Part shown: positions 6,479-11,545 of the stretch, piece by piece
Numbering within the stretch: the stretch's first letter is position 1
How the letters are laid out: each line of letters starts with the position of its first letter
Source of the DNA: JAIYCX01 sp044351785
GTDB taxonomy: Bacteria > Bdellovibrionota_C > UBA2361 > SZUA-149 > DAOLCO01
DNA length: 11,545 nucleotides
Assembly (NCBI GenBank): GCA_044351785.1
Contig: JBILFC010000067.1
Location: 1 to 11,545, forward strand
Direction: 5' to 3'
The notes under the pieces: model-generated
What the model saw: only the letters and a program-made list of their open reading frames with translations
Told to the model about the DNA's origin: nothing
Database searches by the model: none
Translations under genes and position numbers: made by a program

Positions 6479-7984
6479 ATGCTTAGAACTTTACTAAATT
6501 TATTTGTATTTTGCGCTTTTACTTTAGCCCACATTAGCGTGGCTAAGTCTGAGGCTAGTAGTAGATCGTATGTTACGTCTAATAAGCCGAGTACGGCAAC
6601 TAATAAGCCGAGTAAGGCGGCTAAATACTCTAAGAAATCAAAAGTAGCTTCTAAGGTTAAGTCTAAACATCCAGTTGCGCTAGCTAAAGTGTCTCGGGTT
6701 AACAAGAGAGCAAGGTTATCCTCTAAAAATTTAGATATAAAGTTAAAGAGGACCGCAAAGGTAAAGCCAGTAATAAACAAAAAAACTGTTGTCTCAATCT
6801 CGAAGCCTGTGACGGAAAATGTAATTACAACTCCTGAAGTAATTCACTCTGAACCCATGGATTCCTTCCAAGCCGTTGGTCCTTTTAAGAATTTTAATAA
6901 TGCTAATTATTACGAACTAAAAGCCGATGGTTCTAAGGAAGTACTGACTTTAGATAAGGAACTACAGATTTATTCTGAGAACTTACTTTCTAGTAATAAA
7001 GTAGAGTGGGGAGCTATTGTAGCAATTGATCCTAAAACAGGAGCAGTGCTTTCTCTTTCTGGACACTCTGAGATGGAATCTAATGGTCAAGCTGTTGCGA
7101 CAAGAAATACATTTCCAGCCGCATCGCTTTTTAAGATTATTACTGCTGCTGCTGCAGTTGAAACCTCCGGTTATCGAGGTGGAACTGAAGTTGCCTATAG
7201 GGGTGGAACTTATACTCTAGGCAAACAAAACTACCTTCCAAGCTCTAAGGCCGATCGAAATAAAATGAGCTTAGGACTAGCCTTAGGTAAATCATGTAAC
7301 CCCGTATTTGCAAGAGTGGCACTTAACAACTTAAGCACTGATGTCATTAAGCAGTATGCACACAATTTTGGCTTTTCTAGGCAATTAGCAAAAGATTTTT
7401 CTCTTAGGCCTAGCACCTTAGATTTGGATTCTGATTCTTACTCATTAGCACGCACTGCTGCAGGATTCGGATCAGCTTTAATTAGTCCAGTTCATGCGAG
7501 TATGATTGGTGGTGCTATAGGTAACGATGGACTTATGATGAGACCATATCTTGTAGATCACATCAATGATTCAAATGGCAAAGTACTCAGCAAGACAAAG
7601 CCTGAAATTTTAGCACGTTCAGTCTCTCAAAGTACCGCAGCAGAAGTTCTAGATATGATGTCAGTAACAATTTCCGATGGAACGGCAAGAAAGCATTTTA
7701 GAAATGCGTCCCCCTTACTTAAAAATATTTCGATTGCAGGTAAAACAGGTACCCTTAGTGGTAAGAATCCTAAAGGATTATATCATTGGTTTGTGGCTGT
7801 AGCTCCGATGAATAACCCGAAAGTAGGAATTGCAACTTTGGTTATTGATAATGGTAGAGCTAGAATTAATGCTGTGGGATTAGGTAAAAAGTATTTAGAA
7901 AGGTATTTTGAACTTGAGCATTCTACAGAACAAGCACAGGGTGAAACACTAAATAAAGTGTCTAAAAGTGGTCCTTTAAGTTAA
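6479..7984 (+). CDS. Secreted penicillin-binding protein transpeptidase with a lysine-rich N-terminal linker
   Basis: This 501-residue protein carries a penicillin-binding transpeptidase domain that should cross-link or edit peptidoglycan stems in the periplasm. A signal peptide (1-22) has a long hydrophobic run and a likely cut after SVA at 22. Residues 23-110 are low-complexity and rich in Lys, Ser, Ala and Val, with few acidic residues. The catalytic domain starts near 155 with LDKELQ, and residues 178-195 resemble the strand found early in PBP2-like domains. The active-site motifs are complete: SLFK (Ser216, Lys219), SCN (272-274) and KTGT (422-425). No glycosyltransferase or clear dimerization domain is present, so it is not a standard class A or class B protein. 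It starts 43 bp after murU and no terminator is seen, so it may be cotranscribed. A class D beta-lactamase-like enzyme is less likely, given the murU context and the PBP2-like early strand. Confidence 0.85.
   Translation: MLRTLLNLFVFCAFTLAHISVAKSEASSRSYVTSNKPSTATNKPSKAAKYSKKSKVASKVKSKHPVALAKVSRVNKRARLSSKNLDIKLKRTAKVKPVINKKTVVSISKPVTENVITTPEVIHSEPMDSFQAVGPFKNFNNANYYELKADGSKEVLTLDKELQIYSENLLSSNKVEWGAIVAIDPKTGAVLSLSGHSEMESNGQAVATRNTFPAASLFKIITAAAAVETSGYRGGTEVAYRGGTYTLGKQNYLPSSKADRNKMSLGLALGKSCNPVFARVALNNLSTDVIKQYAHNFGFSRQLAKDFSLRPSTLDLDSDSYSLARTAAGFGSALISPVHASMIGGAIGNDGLMMRPYLVDHINDSNGKVLSKTKPEILARSVSQSTAAEVLDMMSVTISDGTARKHFRNASPLLKNISIAGKTGTLSGKNPKGLYHWFVAVAPMNNPKVGIATLVIDNGRARINAVGLGKKYLERYFELEHSTEQAQGETLNKVSKSGPLS
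6579..6618 (+). repeat. 21-bp-period direct repeat in the lysine-rich linker coding region
   Basis: The 15-base unit CTAATAAGCCGAGTA occurs at 6579-6593 and again at 6600-6614. With the next four bases, 18 of 19 match (6579-6597 against 6600-6618). The repeat encodes two copies of an NKPS(T/K)A unit in the transpeptidase linker, a recent small in-frame duplication that suggests the linker tolerates length change. Confidence 0.75.
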
Positions 7985-8011
7985 TATACTACGTCCAATT
8001 AAGAATTTTAA

Positions 8012-8015
8012 AGGA
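8012..8015 (+). promoter_or_regulatory. Ribosome binding site of the small secreted protein gene
   Basis: AGGA lies eight bases before the ATG at 8024, in the 39-bp gap after the transpeptidase gene. It supports that ATG as the start and shows the small gene is translated independently. Confidence 0.6.
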
Positions 8016-8023
8016 TTTGCTTT

Positions 8024-8569
8024 ATGAGACATGCCTTTACGTTATTTTATCTATTCCTATCTTTTTACGTTAGTCCTGCTACAGCAGAGGAGGCAGGTAA
8101 GGGTGATCTAGAGTTAGGAGATGAGTACTCTGAGCATAGTAAGAATCATAGTAAGAATAAAGAATATAAAAAAAATGAGCGTAGCTTTTTGGTATCTACT
8201 TTATTATTTATTCCGAATAGAGTTCTTGATTTAGTTGATATTATAAGGTTTGATGTCGGAGTTGGTCCTGCATTAGGTGCTGTTGTAAGAGTCACTCCGT
8301 ATGGGCAAGCAGGAGTGCGATTTGTAATGCCTGTTTCTCTTAGAGCAGGATTAAGGGGTCGGAAGATGCCTGTTTTTATAGATCATACCAATGAGATGGG
8401 AGTGGGTCCCTTATTTCTAGGCTCTAAAGATAGAGAGCCGACTCCTCTAGAAGTAGGCGTAGGTGGAGATTTACTTTTAGTCGGAGCTTATGCTGGCGTA
8501 AGTATAGATAGTATCTTTGATTTTCTCGGTGGATTTGTTGGTTTAGATATTAGCGATGATGATATCTAG
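8024..8569 (+). CDS. Secreted protein of unknown function with PNRVLDL-type conserved core
   Basis: I do not recognise a named family. The 181-residue product starts with a clear Sec signal peptide, and the likely cut is after ATA at residue 21. A short charged, Lys/Asn/Glu/Ser-rich region follows (22-53), including HSKNHSKN. The rest is a compact Gly/Val-rich part: FIPNRVLDLVDIIRFDVGVG (62-81), GAVVRVTPYGQAGVR (85-99) and VGVGGDLLLVGAYAGVSID (144-162), ending in an acidic tail (DISDDDI). Alternating hydrophobic and Gly residues fit beta strands of a periplasmic or outer-membrane-associated protein. The PNRVLDL core looks conserved and resembles hypothetical envelope proteins I vaguely recall from several Gram-negative groups; this is memory, not a search. 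The gene is 39 bp after the transpeptidase gene and 14 bp before the cysteine-rich protein gene, which suggests one transcript. Confidence 0.75.
   Translation: MRHAFTLFYLFLSFYVSPATAEEAGKGDLELGDEYSEHSKNHSKNKEYKKNERSFLVSTLLFIPNRVLDLVDIIRFDVGVGPALGAVVRVTPYGQAGVRFVMPVSLRAGLRGRKMPVFIDHTNEMGVGPLFLGSKDREPTPLEVGVGGDLLLVGAYAGVSIDSIFDFLGGFVGLDISDDDI
8135..8158 (+). repeat. Perfect 12-bp tandem duplication encoding HSKN-HSKN
   Basis: CATAGTAAGAAT occurs twice back to back, at 8135-8146 and 8147-8158, in frame. It encodes residues 38-45 of the small secreted protein, in its charged region after the signal peptide. The exact identity of the two copies suggests a recent slippage or duplication event. Confidence 0.85.
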
Positions 8570-8572
8570 TTT

Positions 8573-8576
8573 AGGA
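8573..8576 (+). promoter_or_regulatory. Ribosome binding site deciding the GTG start at 8584
   Basis: AGGA lies seven bases before GTG at 8584. It favours that GTG over the ATG at 8579, which is in another frame and meets a stop after about 15 codons. It sits in the 14-bp gap after the preceding gene. Confidence 0.65.
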
Positions 8577-8583
8577 CAATGTT

Positions 8584-10056
8584 GTGGATAGAAAGTGTCA
8601 AATTTCAGGATCAATATTCACAGTAGGAGCAGAAGAACGTGCGTTTCTAAATAGGTATGGATTACCTTTACCTAGAAGATGTGAGATTGAAAGACTTAGG
8701 ACACTACTATCTTTTGTGCCAAACTTAGCAAGTTGCGGTTCTATAGATAAGCAGTTTTACTTAAATAAAGACAATGACTATATTCCTGCAGTCTCACTAA
8801 ACTCTATTTTACCAAGTACCCAGCAATCTAACCGTTTGCCAGATCTAAATGGAGAGTTATGTTTTAGCATATTAGTAGATCTTTTTAACTATTGGCGCTC
8901 AGGAAATAAATCTGAATTTAATCATATTAATAACTATTTCTGTCATGGTTGTACCGATATTAGCGACACCTATTTCTCATTTGATTCGAATCACTTAATA
9001 GAATGCCTTTTTATCTCTTATGGTAAGAATTTATTTCGTGCAATTTCATGTATCGGATGTGAAGATTCCTATTTTTTGGAGAATTGTGAGAATTGCAAAC
9101 ATTGCTTATTTTGCGTAAATCTTAGCGGAGCGGAATATTATGTTTTCAATCAAAAGGTTGGTGAAAAAGAGTATCAGGATATTCTGTCCTCACTGAATCT
9201 CAGTAGCACTGTGCATCTAGAAACAGCGATTGAAAGATTTGCTAATTTTCTTAAAATGCAAATGATTAACGGTAAGGCGCTATTTAGCTCAGATGTCGAA
9301 AAAGGTAGATTTACCTACAATGGGCAATCATCAAATTTCACTTTTCTATCGAAAAACATCGCAAATTCTGTTTTATTATTAGGTGGCTATGAATTAAAGC
9401 AAACCTATGGACTTACTCTTTCAGGTCCACTTGTAGAAGAGTCTTTTCAGAGCACTCTTATTCAAGGTCCGGCAAGGGGGATTAGAAATAGCTATCTTTG
9501 TGGACCTAATATATCGGAACTCGACTATTGTATTTCTTGTAGCGATTCAAATAACTTAATGTTTTGTGTGGGGCTTACGAATGCATCCTACTGTATTTTT
9601 AATCAGCAATATAATAAGGCTGATTATTCAAGAAATAGAGATATACTAAAGCAGATGTTTTCTATCGATATGGATTGGGGAATTCAATTACCATTAAATC
9701 TTTCCCTAGTAGCCTATAATGAAAGTATCGCTGCTCATTTATTCCCCTTAAGTAAAGCGCAGGCAAATCTGCTTGGGTTTGAATGGAATTCAAGTTTAGA
9801 TCTCTTTACAATTAATAGAGAGATGGGTAATGAAAATATTTGCGAAATCTCTGGAGAATCATTTAGTATTTCATCTTATGAAAGTGAATTAAGAAGTATG
9901 CTAGGTTTAGCAAAACCGAATCGCAGCCCAAATCAAAGATTTATAGATTTGATTTCCTACATTGAATTTGGTCCTGAAAAAGAGAGTGTCTGTGGACTAT
10001 CTCAGCATTTAATTAATCATTTTTACAGGGGGAATAGGCTAGTGGTATCCCGCTAG
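8584..10056 (+). CDS. Cysteine-rich protein of unknown function, Patescibacteria-type "caib/baif" family, with two internal repeats
   Basis: This 490-residue protein has 20 cysteines, no signal peptide and no membrane segment, so it is probably cytoplasmic. From memory it matches a family common in Patescibacteria (CPR) genomes, often labelled caib/baif although unrelated to CaiB CoA-transferases. Shared landmarks are a CxxxG start (5-9), clustered CxxC pairs (Cys120/123, 156/159, 168/171, 174/177, 316/319), two blocks of the YCIFN(Q/K) type at 185-190 and 336-341, LVAYNESIAAHLFPLSK (375-391) and a C-terminal CEISG (420-424). Residues 5-45 and 420-460 align without gaps with 13 identities, so the protein begins and ends with the same module. 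In CPR relatives as I recall them these modules are zinc-ribbon-like; here several Cys are lost (Cys33 matches Ser448). Metal binding is likely but the function is unknown. The GTG start is supported by AGGA seven bases upstream. Confidence 0.8.
   Translation: MDRKCQISGSIFTVGAEERAFLNRYGLPLPRRCEIERLRTLLSFVPNLASCGSIDKQFYLNKDNDYIPAVSLNSILPSTQQSNRLPDLNGELCFSILVDLFNYWRSGNKSEFNHINNYFCHGCTDISDTYFSFDSNHLIECLFISYGKNLFRAISCIGCEDSYFLENCENCKHCLFCVNLSGAEYYVFNQKVGEKEYQDILSSLNLSSTVHLETAIERFANFLKMQMINGKALFSSDVEKGRFTYNGQSSNFTFLSKNIANSVLLLGGYELKQTYGLTLSGPLVEESFQSTLIQGPARGIRNSYLCGPNISELDYCISCSDSNNLMFCVGLTNASYCIFNQQYNKADYSRNRDILKQMFSIDMDWGIQLPLNLSLVAYNESIAAHLFPLSKAQANLLGFEWNSSLDLFTINREMGNENICEISGESFSISSYESELRSMLGLAKPNRSPNQRFIDLISYIEFGPEKESVCGLSQHLINHFYRGNRLVVSR
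8596..8718 (+). repeat. N-terminal copy of the duplicated C-ISG module
   Basis: These codons give residues 5-45 of the cysteine-rich protein. They align without gaps to residues 420-460 (9841-9963), sharing Cys, Ile, Ser, Gly, Phe, Glu, Gly-Leu, Pro, two Arg, Leu and Ser at matching places: 13 identities over 41 positions. The repeat is visible only in the protein, not the DNA, so the duplication is old. Confidence 0.65.
9109..9174 (+). repeat. First copy of the FCV-L-A-Y-FNQ module
   Basis: Residues 176-197 align without gaps to residues 327-348 (9562-9627), with 10 identities in 22 positions, including Phe-Cys-Val, Leu, Ala, Tyr, Phe-Asn-Gln and a final Tyr. Each copy follows a cysteine cluster (Cys168-177 and Cys306-319), so the repeated unit probably includes the cysteine-rich stretch before it. 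Confidence 0.6.
9562..9627 (+). repeat. Second copy of the FCV-L-A-Y-FNQ module
   Basis: This encodes residues 327-348 of the cysteine-rich protein and is the partner of 9109-9174. It has the CIFNQQY form typical of the family, whereas the first copy reads YVFNQKV. Confidence 0.6.
9841..9963 (+). repeat. C-terminal copy of the duplicated C-ISG module
   Basis: This encodes residues 420-460 of the cysteine-rich protein and is the partner of 8596-8718. It keeps Cys420 and the CEISG form, but the second cysteine of the N-terminal copy (Cys33) is replaced by Ser448. Confidence 0.65.
10039..10056 (+). terminator. Weak hairpin over the stop codon of the cysteine-rich protein gene
   Basis: CTAGTGG at 10039-10045 can pair with CCGCTAG at 10050-10056 around a four-base loop: seven pairs, one of them G-U. 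The right arm contains the TAG stop. The downstream bases TCGTTTCCC are not a proper T-tract, so termination is uncertain. Position is the main support, since the next gene has its own candidate promoter. Confidence 0.3.
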
Positions 10057-10085
10057 TCGTTTCCCAGTGGACTTGTTTCTCTGCC

Positions 10086-10112
10086 TAAATTTGATAAGTT
10101 AAGTCAAATTTA
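10086..10112. repeat. 27-bp inverted repeat upstream of psd, operator-like
   Basis: TAAATTTGA at 10086-10094 and TCAAATTTA at 10104-10112 are perfect 9-bp reverse complements separated by nine bases. The left arm overlaps the candidate -35 element of psd and the right arm ends just before the -10 element. The arms are AT-rich and no T-tract follows, so a dimer-binding operator fits better than a terminator. Confidence 0.55.
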
Positions 10113-10119
10113 TTATATT
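10091..10119 (+). promoter_or_regulatory. Candidate sigma-70-type promoter for psd-hemC
   Basis: TTGATA (10091-10096) and TATATT (10114-10119) each match the sigma-70 consensus at five of six bases, with a 17-bp spacer. Transcription would begin near 10126, leaving a leader of only about 12 bases with AGGT at its very start, which is short. The AT-rich background makes chance matches common. Confidence 0.4.
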
Positions 10120-10137
10120 AGATATAGGTAGTTAGAA

Positions 10138-10941
10138 GTGAGAATATTGAACTTAGTTAGTTTATTAGTAGGAGTGCTCTCCCTAGTACCTATTCCATAT
10201 TTTCTTAGGAAATCTATCTTTGGTCTATTTTCATCTATATATAATCTTAATTTAGATGAGGCGGAACATGAAGCAAGTTATTATTCAAATTTTGCTAACT
10301 TTTTTACACGGAATCTAAAAAGTAATATCAGGCCAATTGCCAAAGGCTTTGTCGTCCCTGCAGATTCTCAATTAATAGATGCAGGACAAATTACTGATGA
10401 AGTAATGTTGGGTATAAAAGGCTGTCGCTATTCTATTAAAGAATTAATTGGATCGGATATTGATTCAAGTAGATTCAAAGTGGGTTCCTTCTTTAACTAC
10501 TATTTAGCTCCAGGTGATTATCACCATGTACATAGTCCTGTTAGCGGTAAAATAGTTAAGAGAATTTACATCCCTGGAAATTTGTATCCAGTCACAAAAA
10601 CATTCACTAAAATTTTTTCTGATTTATACGCTAGGCAGGAAAGAGTTATAAACATAATTAAAGGTCAGGATGATAATCTTTATTGTGTAATACTAGTAGG
10701 GGCTTTAAATGTTGGTTCTATTTCTTTAGAATATGATTCTAATTTTAGAACCAATCTCCTTATTAGATCGAAAGCTAAGACTATTACTAATTTCCCAAAT
10801 GCTTTTAGTATAGAAGCTGGGCAAAGACTTGGTACATTTTATCTTGGGTCAACTGTCGTAGTCTTAACCGATAAGGTAATTGACCTTCAGAATCTCAAAG
10901 TAGAATTAGGATCAAAAGTAAAATACGGAATGGAAGTTTAG
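10138..10941 (+). CDS. psd: Phosphatidylserine decarboxylase proenzyme
   Basis: Psd decarboxylates phosphatidylserine to phosphatidylethanolamine at the inner membrane, using a pyruvoyl group made by self-cleavage. The 267-residue proenzyme has a hydrophobic N-terminus (4-23) for membrane association, VPADS with Asp76, YLAPGDYHHVHSP (122-134) with His129 and His132 matching the two histidines of the E. coli DYHRVH motif, LYARQERV (163-170), VGALNVGSI (187-195) and the cleavage site LGST (236-239). Cutting before Ser238 gives a beta chain of about 237 residues and an alpha chain of about 30. Asp76, His132 and Ser238 correspond to the self-processing triad, so the enzyme should be active. The start is a GTG with AGGT eight bases upstream. 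An inverted repeat and candidate promoter lie in the 81-bp gap before it. hemC begins 2 bp after its stop, so the two are cotranscribed. Confidence 0.93.
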   Translation: MRILNLVSLLVGVLSLVPIPYFLRKSIFGLFSSIYNLNLDEAEHEASYYSNFANFFTRNLKSNIRPIAKGFVVPADSQLIDAGQITDEVMLGIKGCRYSIKELIGSDIDSSRFKVGSFFNYYLAPGDYHHVHSPVSGKIVKRIYIPGNLYPVTKTFTKIFSDLYARQERVINIIKGQDDNLYCVILVGALNVGSISLEYDSNFRTNLLIRSKAKTITNFPNAFSIEAGQRLGTFYLGSTVVVLTDKVIDLQNLKVELGSKVKYGMEV

Positions 10942-10943
10942 AT

Positions 10944-11545
10944 ATGACATCTCGAGTGTTCAGAGTAGGTACTAGAAAAAGTGCTTTAGCCTTAAAGCAA
11001 ACAGAGATGGTAATAGAGAATTTATCGTTGTTCTGCCCTGGCATAAATCTTAAGGTTGTAGAAATGAATACAACGGGAGATTTTAGACGAGATAAATTAA
11101 ACCTACAAGTTCAAGATAAAAAACAGTGGATTATTGAGCTAGAAAGGGCACTACTTAGGGATCAAATCGATTTTGCAGTTCATTCAGGTAAGGATGTTCC
11201 ATTAAATCTGGAAGAAGGCACCAAGGTTATATCTATACTTGAGAGAGAGGATCCAAGAGATATCGTTATTACAAACAACTCCCTATCTGAGCATGATGCA
11301 ACTAATTTAAATTTTCTTCACCAGGGAGCTAAAATTGGTACATCCAGTAAAAGGCGAAAAGCACAATTATTAAAATTAAGGCCTGATTTAAATGTAGTAC
11401 AATGCCGAGGCAATGTACCAACAAGAATAGATAAAGTTTTAGTCGACAATGAATTTGATGCGATCATTCTAGGTGCTGCTGGGATTAAACGGCTAAATAT
11501 AAATAAAGGACAACAAATAGTTCTGGAGCCAAGTACATTCGTCCC
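10944..11545 (+). CDS. hemC: Porphobilinogen deaminase (hydroxymethylbilane synthase), 3' end outside window, divergent active-site loop
   Basis: HemC joins four porphobilinogens into hydroxymethylbilane in tetrapyrrole synthesis. About 200 residues are present; the end, with the cofactor-binding cysteine, lies beyond the window. Clear family blocks are VGTRKSALALKQ (8-19), TTGD (43-46), DFAVHSGKDVP (76-86) with the catalytic Asp84, EREDPRD (100-106), GTSSKRRKAQL (132-142), RPDL (146-149), RGNVPTRIDK (155-164) and DAIILGAAGIKRL (172-184). The region around 50-67 aligns to E. coli without gaps but differs: the usual GGKGLF is replaced by QDKKQW, keeping Lys59 but with Gln at the Lys55 place and Trp at Phe62. 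GTSSLRR is GTSSKRR. The enzyme therefore belongs to a divergent subgroup, though Arg11, Ser13, Lys83 and Asp84 are kept. It starts 2 bp after psd, with GGAAG at 10932-10936 as ribosome binding site. Confidence 0.92.
   Translation, partial: MTSRVFRVGTRKSALALKQTEMVIENLSLFCPGINLKVVEMNTTGDFRRDKLNLQVQDKKQWIIELERALLRDQIDFAVHSGKDVPLNLEEGTKVISILEREDPRDIVITNNSLSEHDATNLNFLHQGAKIGTSSKRRKAQLLKLRPDLNVVQCRGNVPTRIDKVLVDNEFDAIILGAAGIKRLNINKGQQIVLEPSTFV

Noticed and set aside
6475..6780. 101-codon leucine-rich open frame on the minus strand
   Set aside because: It is antisense to the lysine/serine-rich linker of the transpeptidase. Lys codons read backwards give Leu/Phe, so its hydrophobic look is an artefact.
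8579..8626. ATG start at 8579 after the small secreted protein gene
   Set aside because: The frame stops after about 15 codons, and the AGGA spacing fits the GTG at 8584, which opens the 490-residue gene.
8584..10056. CoA-transferase of the true CaiB/BaiF type
   Set aside because: The common database label is misleading: no CoA-transferase motifs are seen, and the cysteine clusters and repeats are unlike that family.
1..11545. CRISPR array, tRNA, rRNA, insertion sequence or prophage
   Set aside because: No regularly spaced repeats, no RNA-gene-like gaps, and no transposase, integrase or phage genes; the window is nearly all ordinary coding sequence.

Overview
This is an AT-rich bacterial window with very dense coding: ten protein genes, no intergenic gap over about 80 bases, and no RNA gene, mobile element or CRISPR array that I can see. 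A lipoprotein lipase, secreted proteins with Sec signal peptides and an AmgK-MurU sugar-salvage pair point to a Gram-negative (diderm) organism. The lineage cannot be fixed from this window. An uncultured Bdellovibrionota- or delta-like group is one possibility, but that is only inference.

Layout. (1) At the left edge is a rightward gene for an LCAT-like lipoprotein lipase. Its 3' end overlaps the 3' end of the next gene, which runs the other way. (2) Positions 1178-4520 hold a tight leftward operon. In transcription order it is rsmI (16S rRNA methyltransferase), a long-chain polyprenyl diphosphate synthase, a small DUF971 metal-binding protein and a NamZ/DUF1343 exo-N-acetylmuramidase. Each gene overlaps or nearly touches the next. 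(3) After a 61-bp divergent intergenic region, a rightward series covers 4582-10056: amgK, murU, a secreted penicillin-binding transpeptidase with a lysine-rich linker, a small secreted protein of unknown function, and a cysteine-rich protein of unknown function. (4) After an 81-bp gap with a strong inverted repeat and a candidate promoter, psd (phosphatidylserine decarboxylase) and hemC (porphobilinogen deaminase, cut by the window end) follow rightward, 2 bp apart.

How the genes fit together. The clearest theme is peptidoglycan. NamZ releases terminal MurNAc, AmgK phosphorylates it at C1, and MurU converts MurNAc-1-P to UDP-MurNAc. The transpeptidase next to MurU cross-links or edits wall. 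NamZ and AmgK-MurU lie on opposite sides of one divergent promoter region, so a complete MurNAc salvage route may be controlled from one point. The NamZ here provably has no signal peptide, which suggests it works in the cytoplasm on imported fragments. Psd and the lipase add envelope lipid functions, and the polyprenyl synthase probably makes quinone side chains.

The least understood parts are the cysteine-rich protein at 8584-10056, which matches a family I know mainly from Patescibacteria (CPR) genomes and has two kinds of internal repeat, and the small secreted protein just before it.
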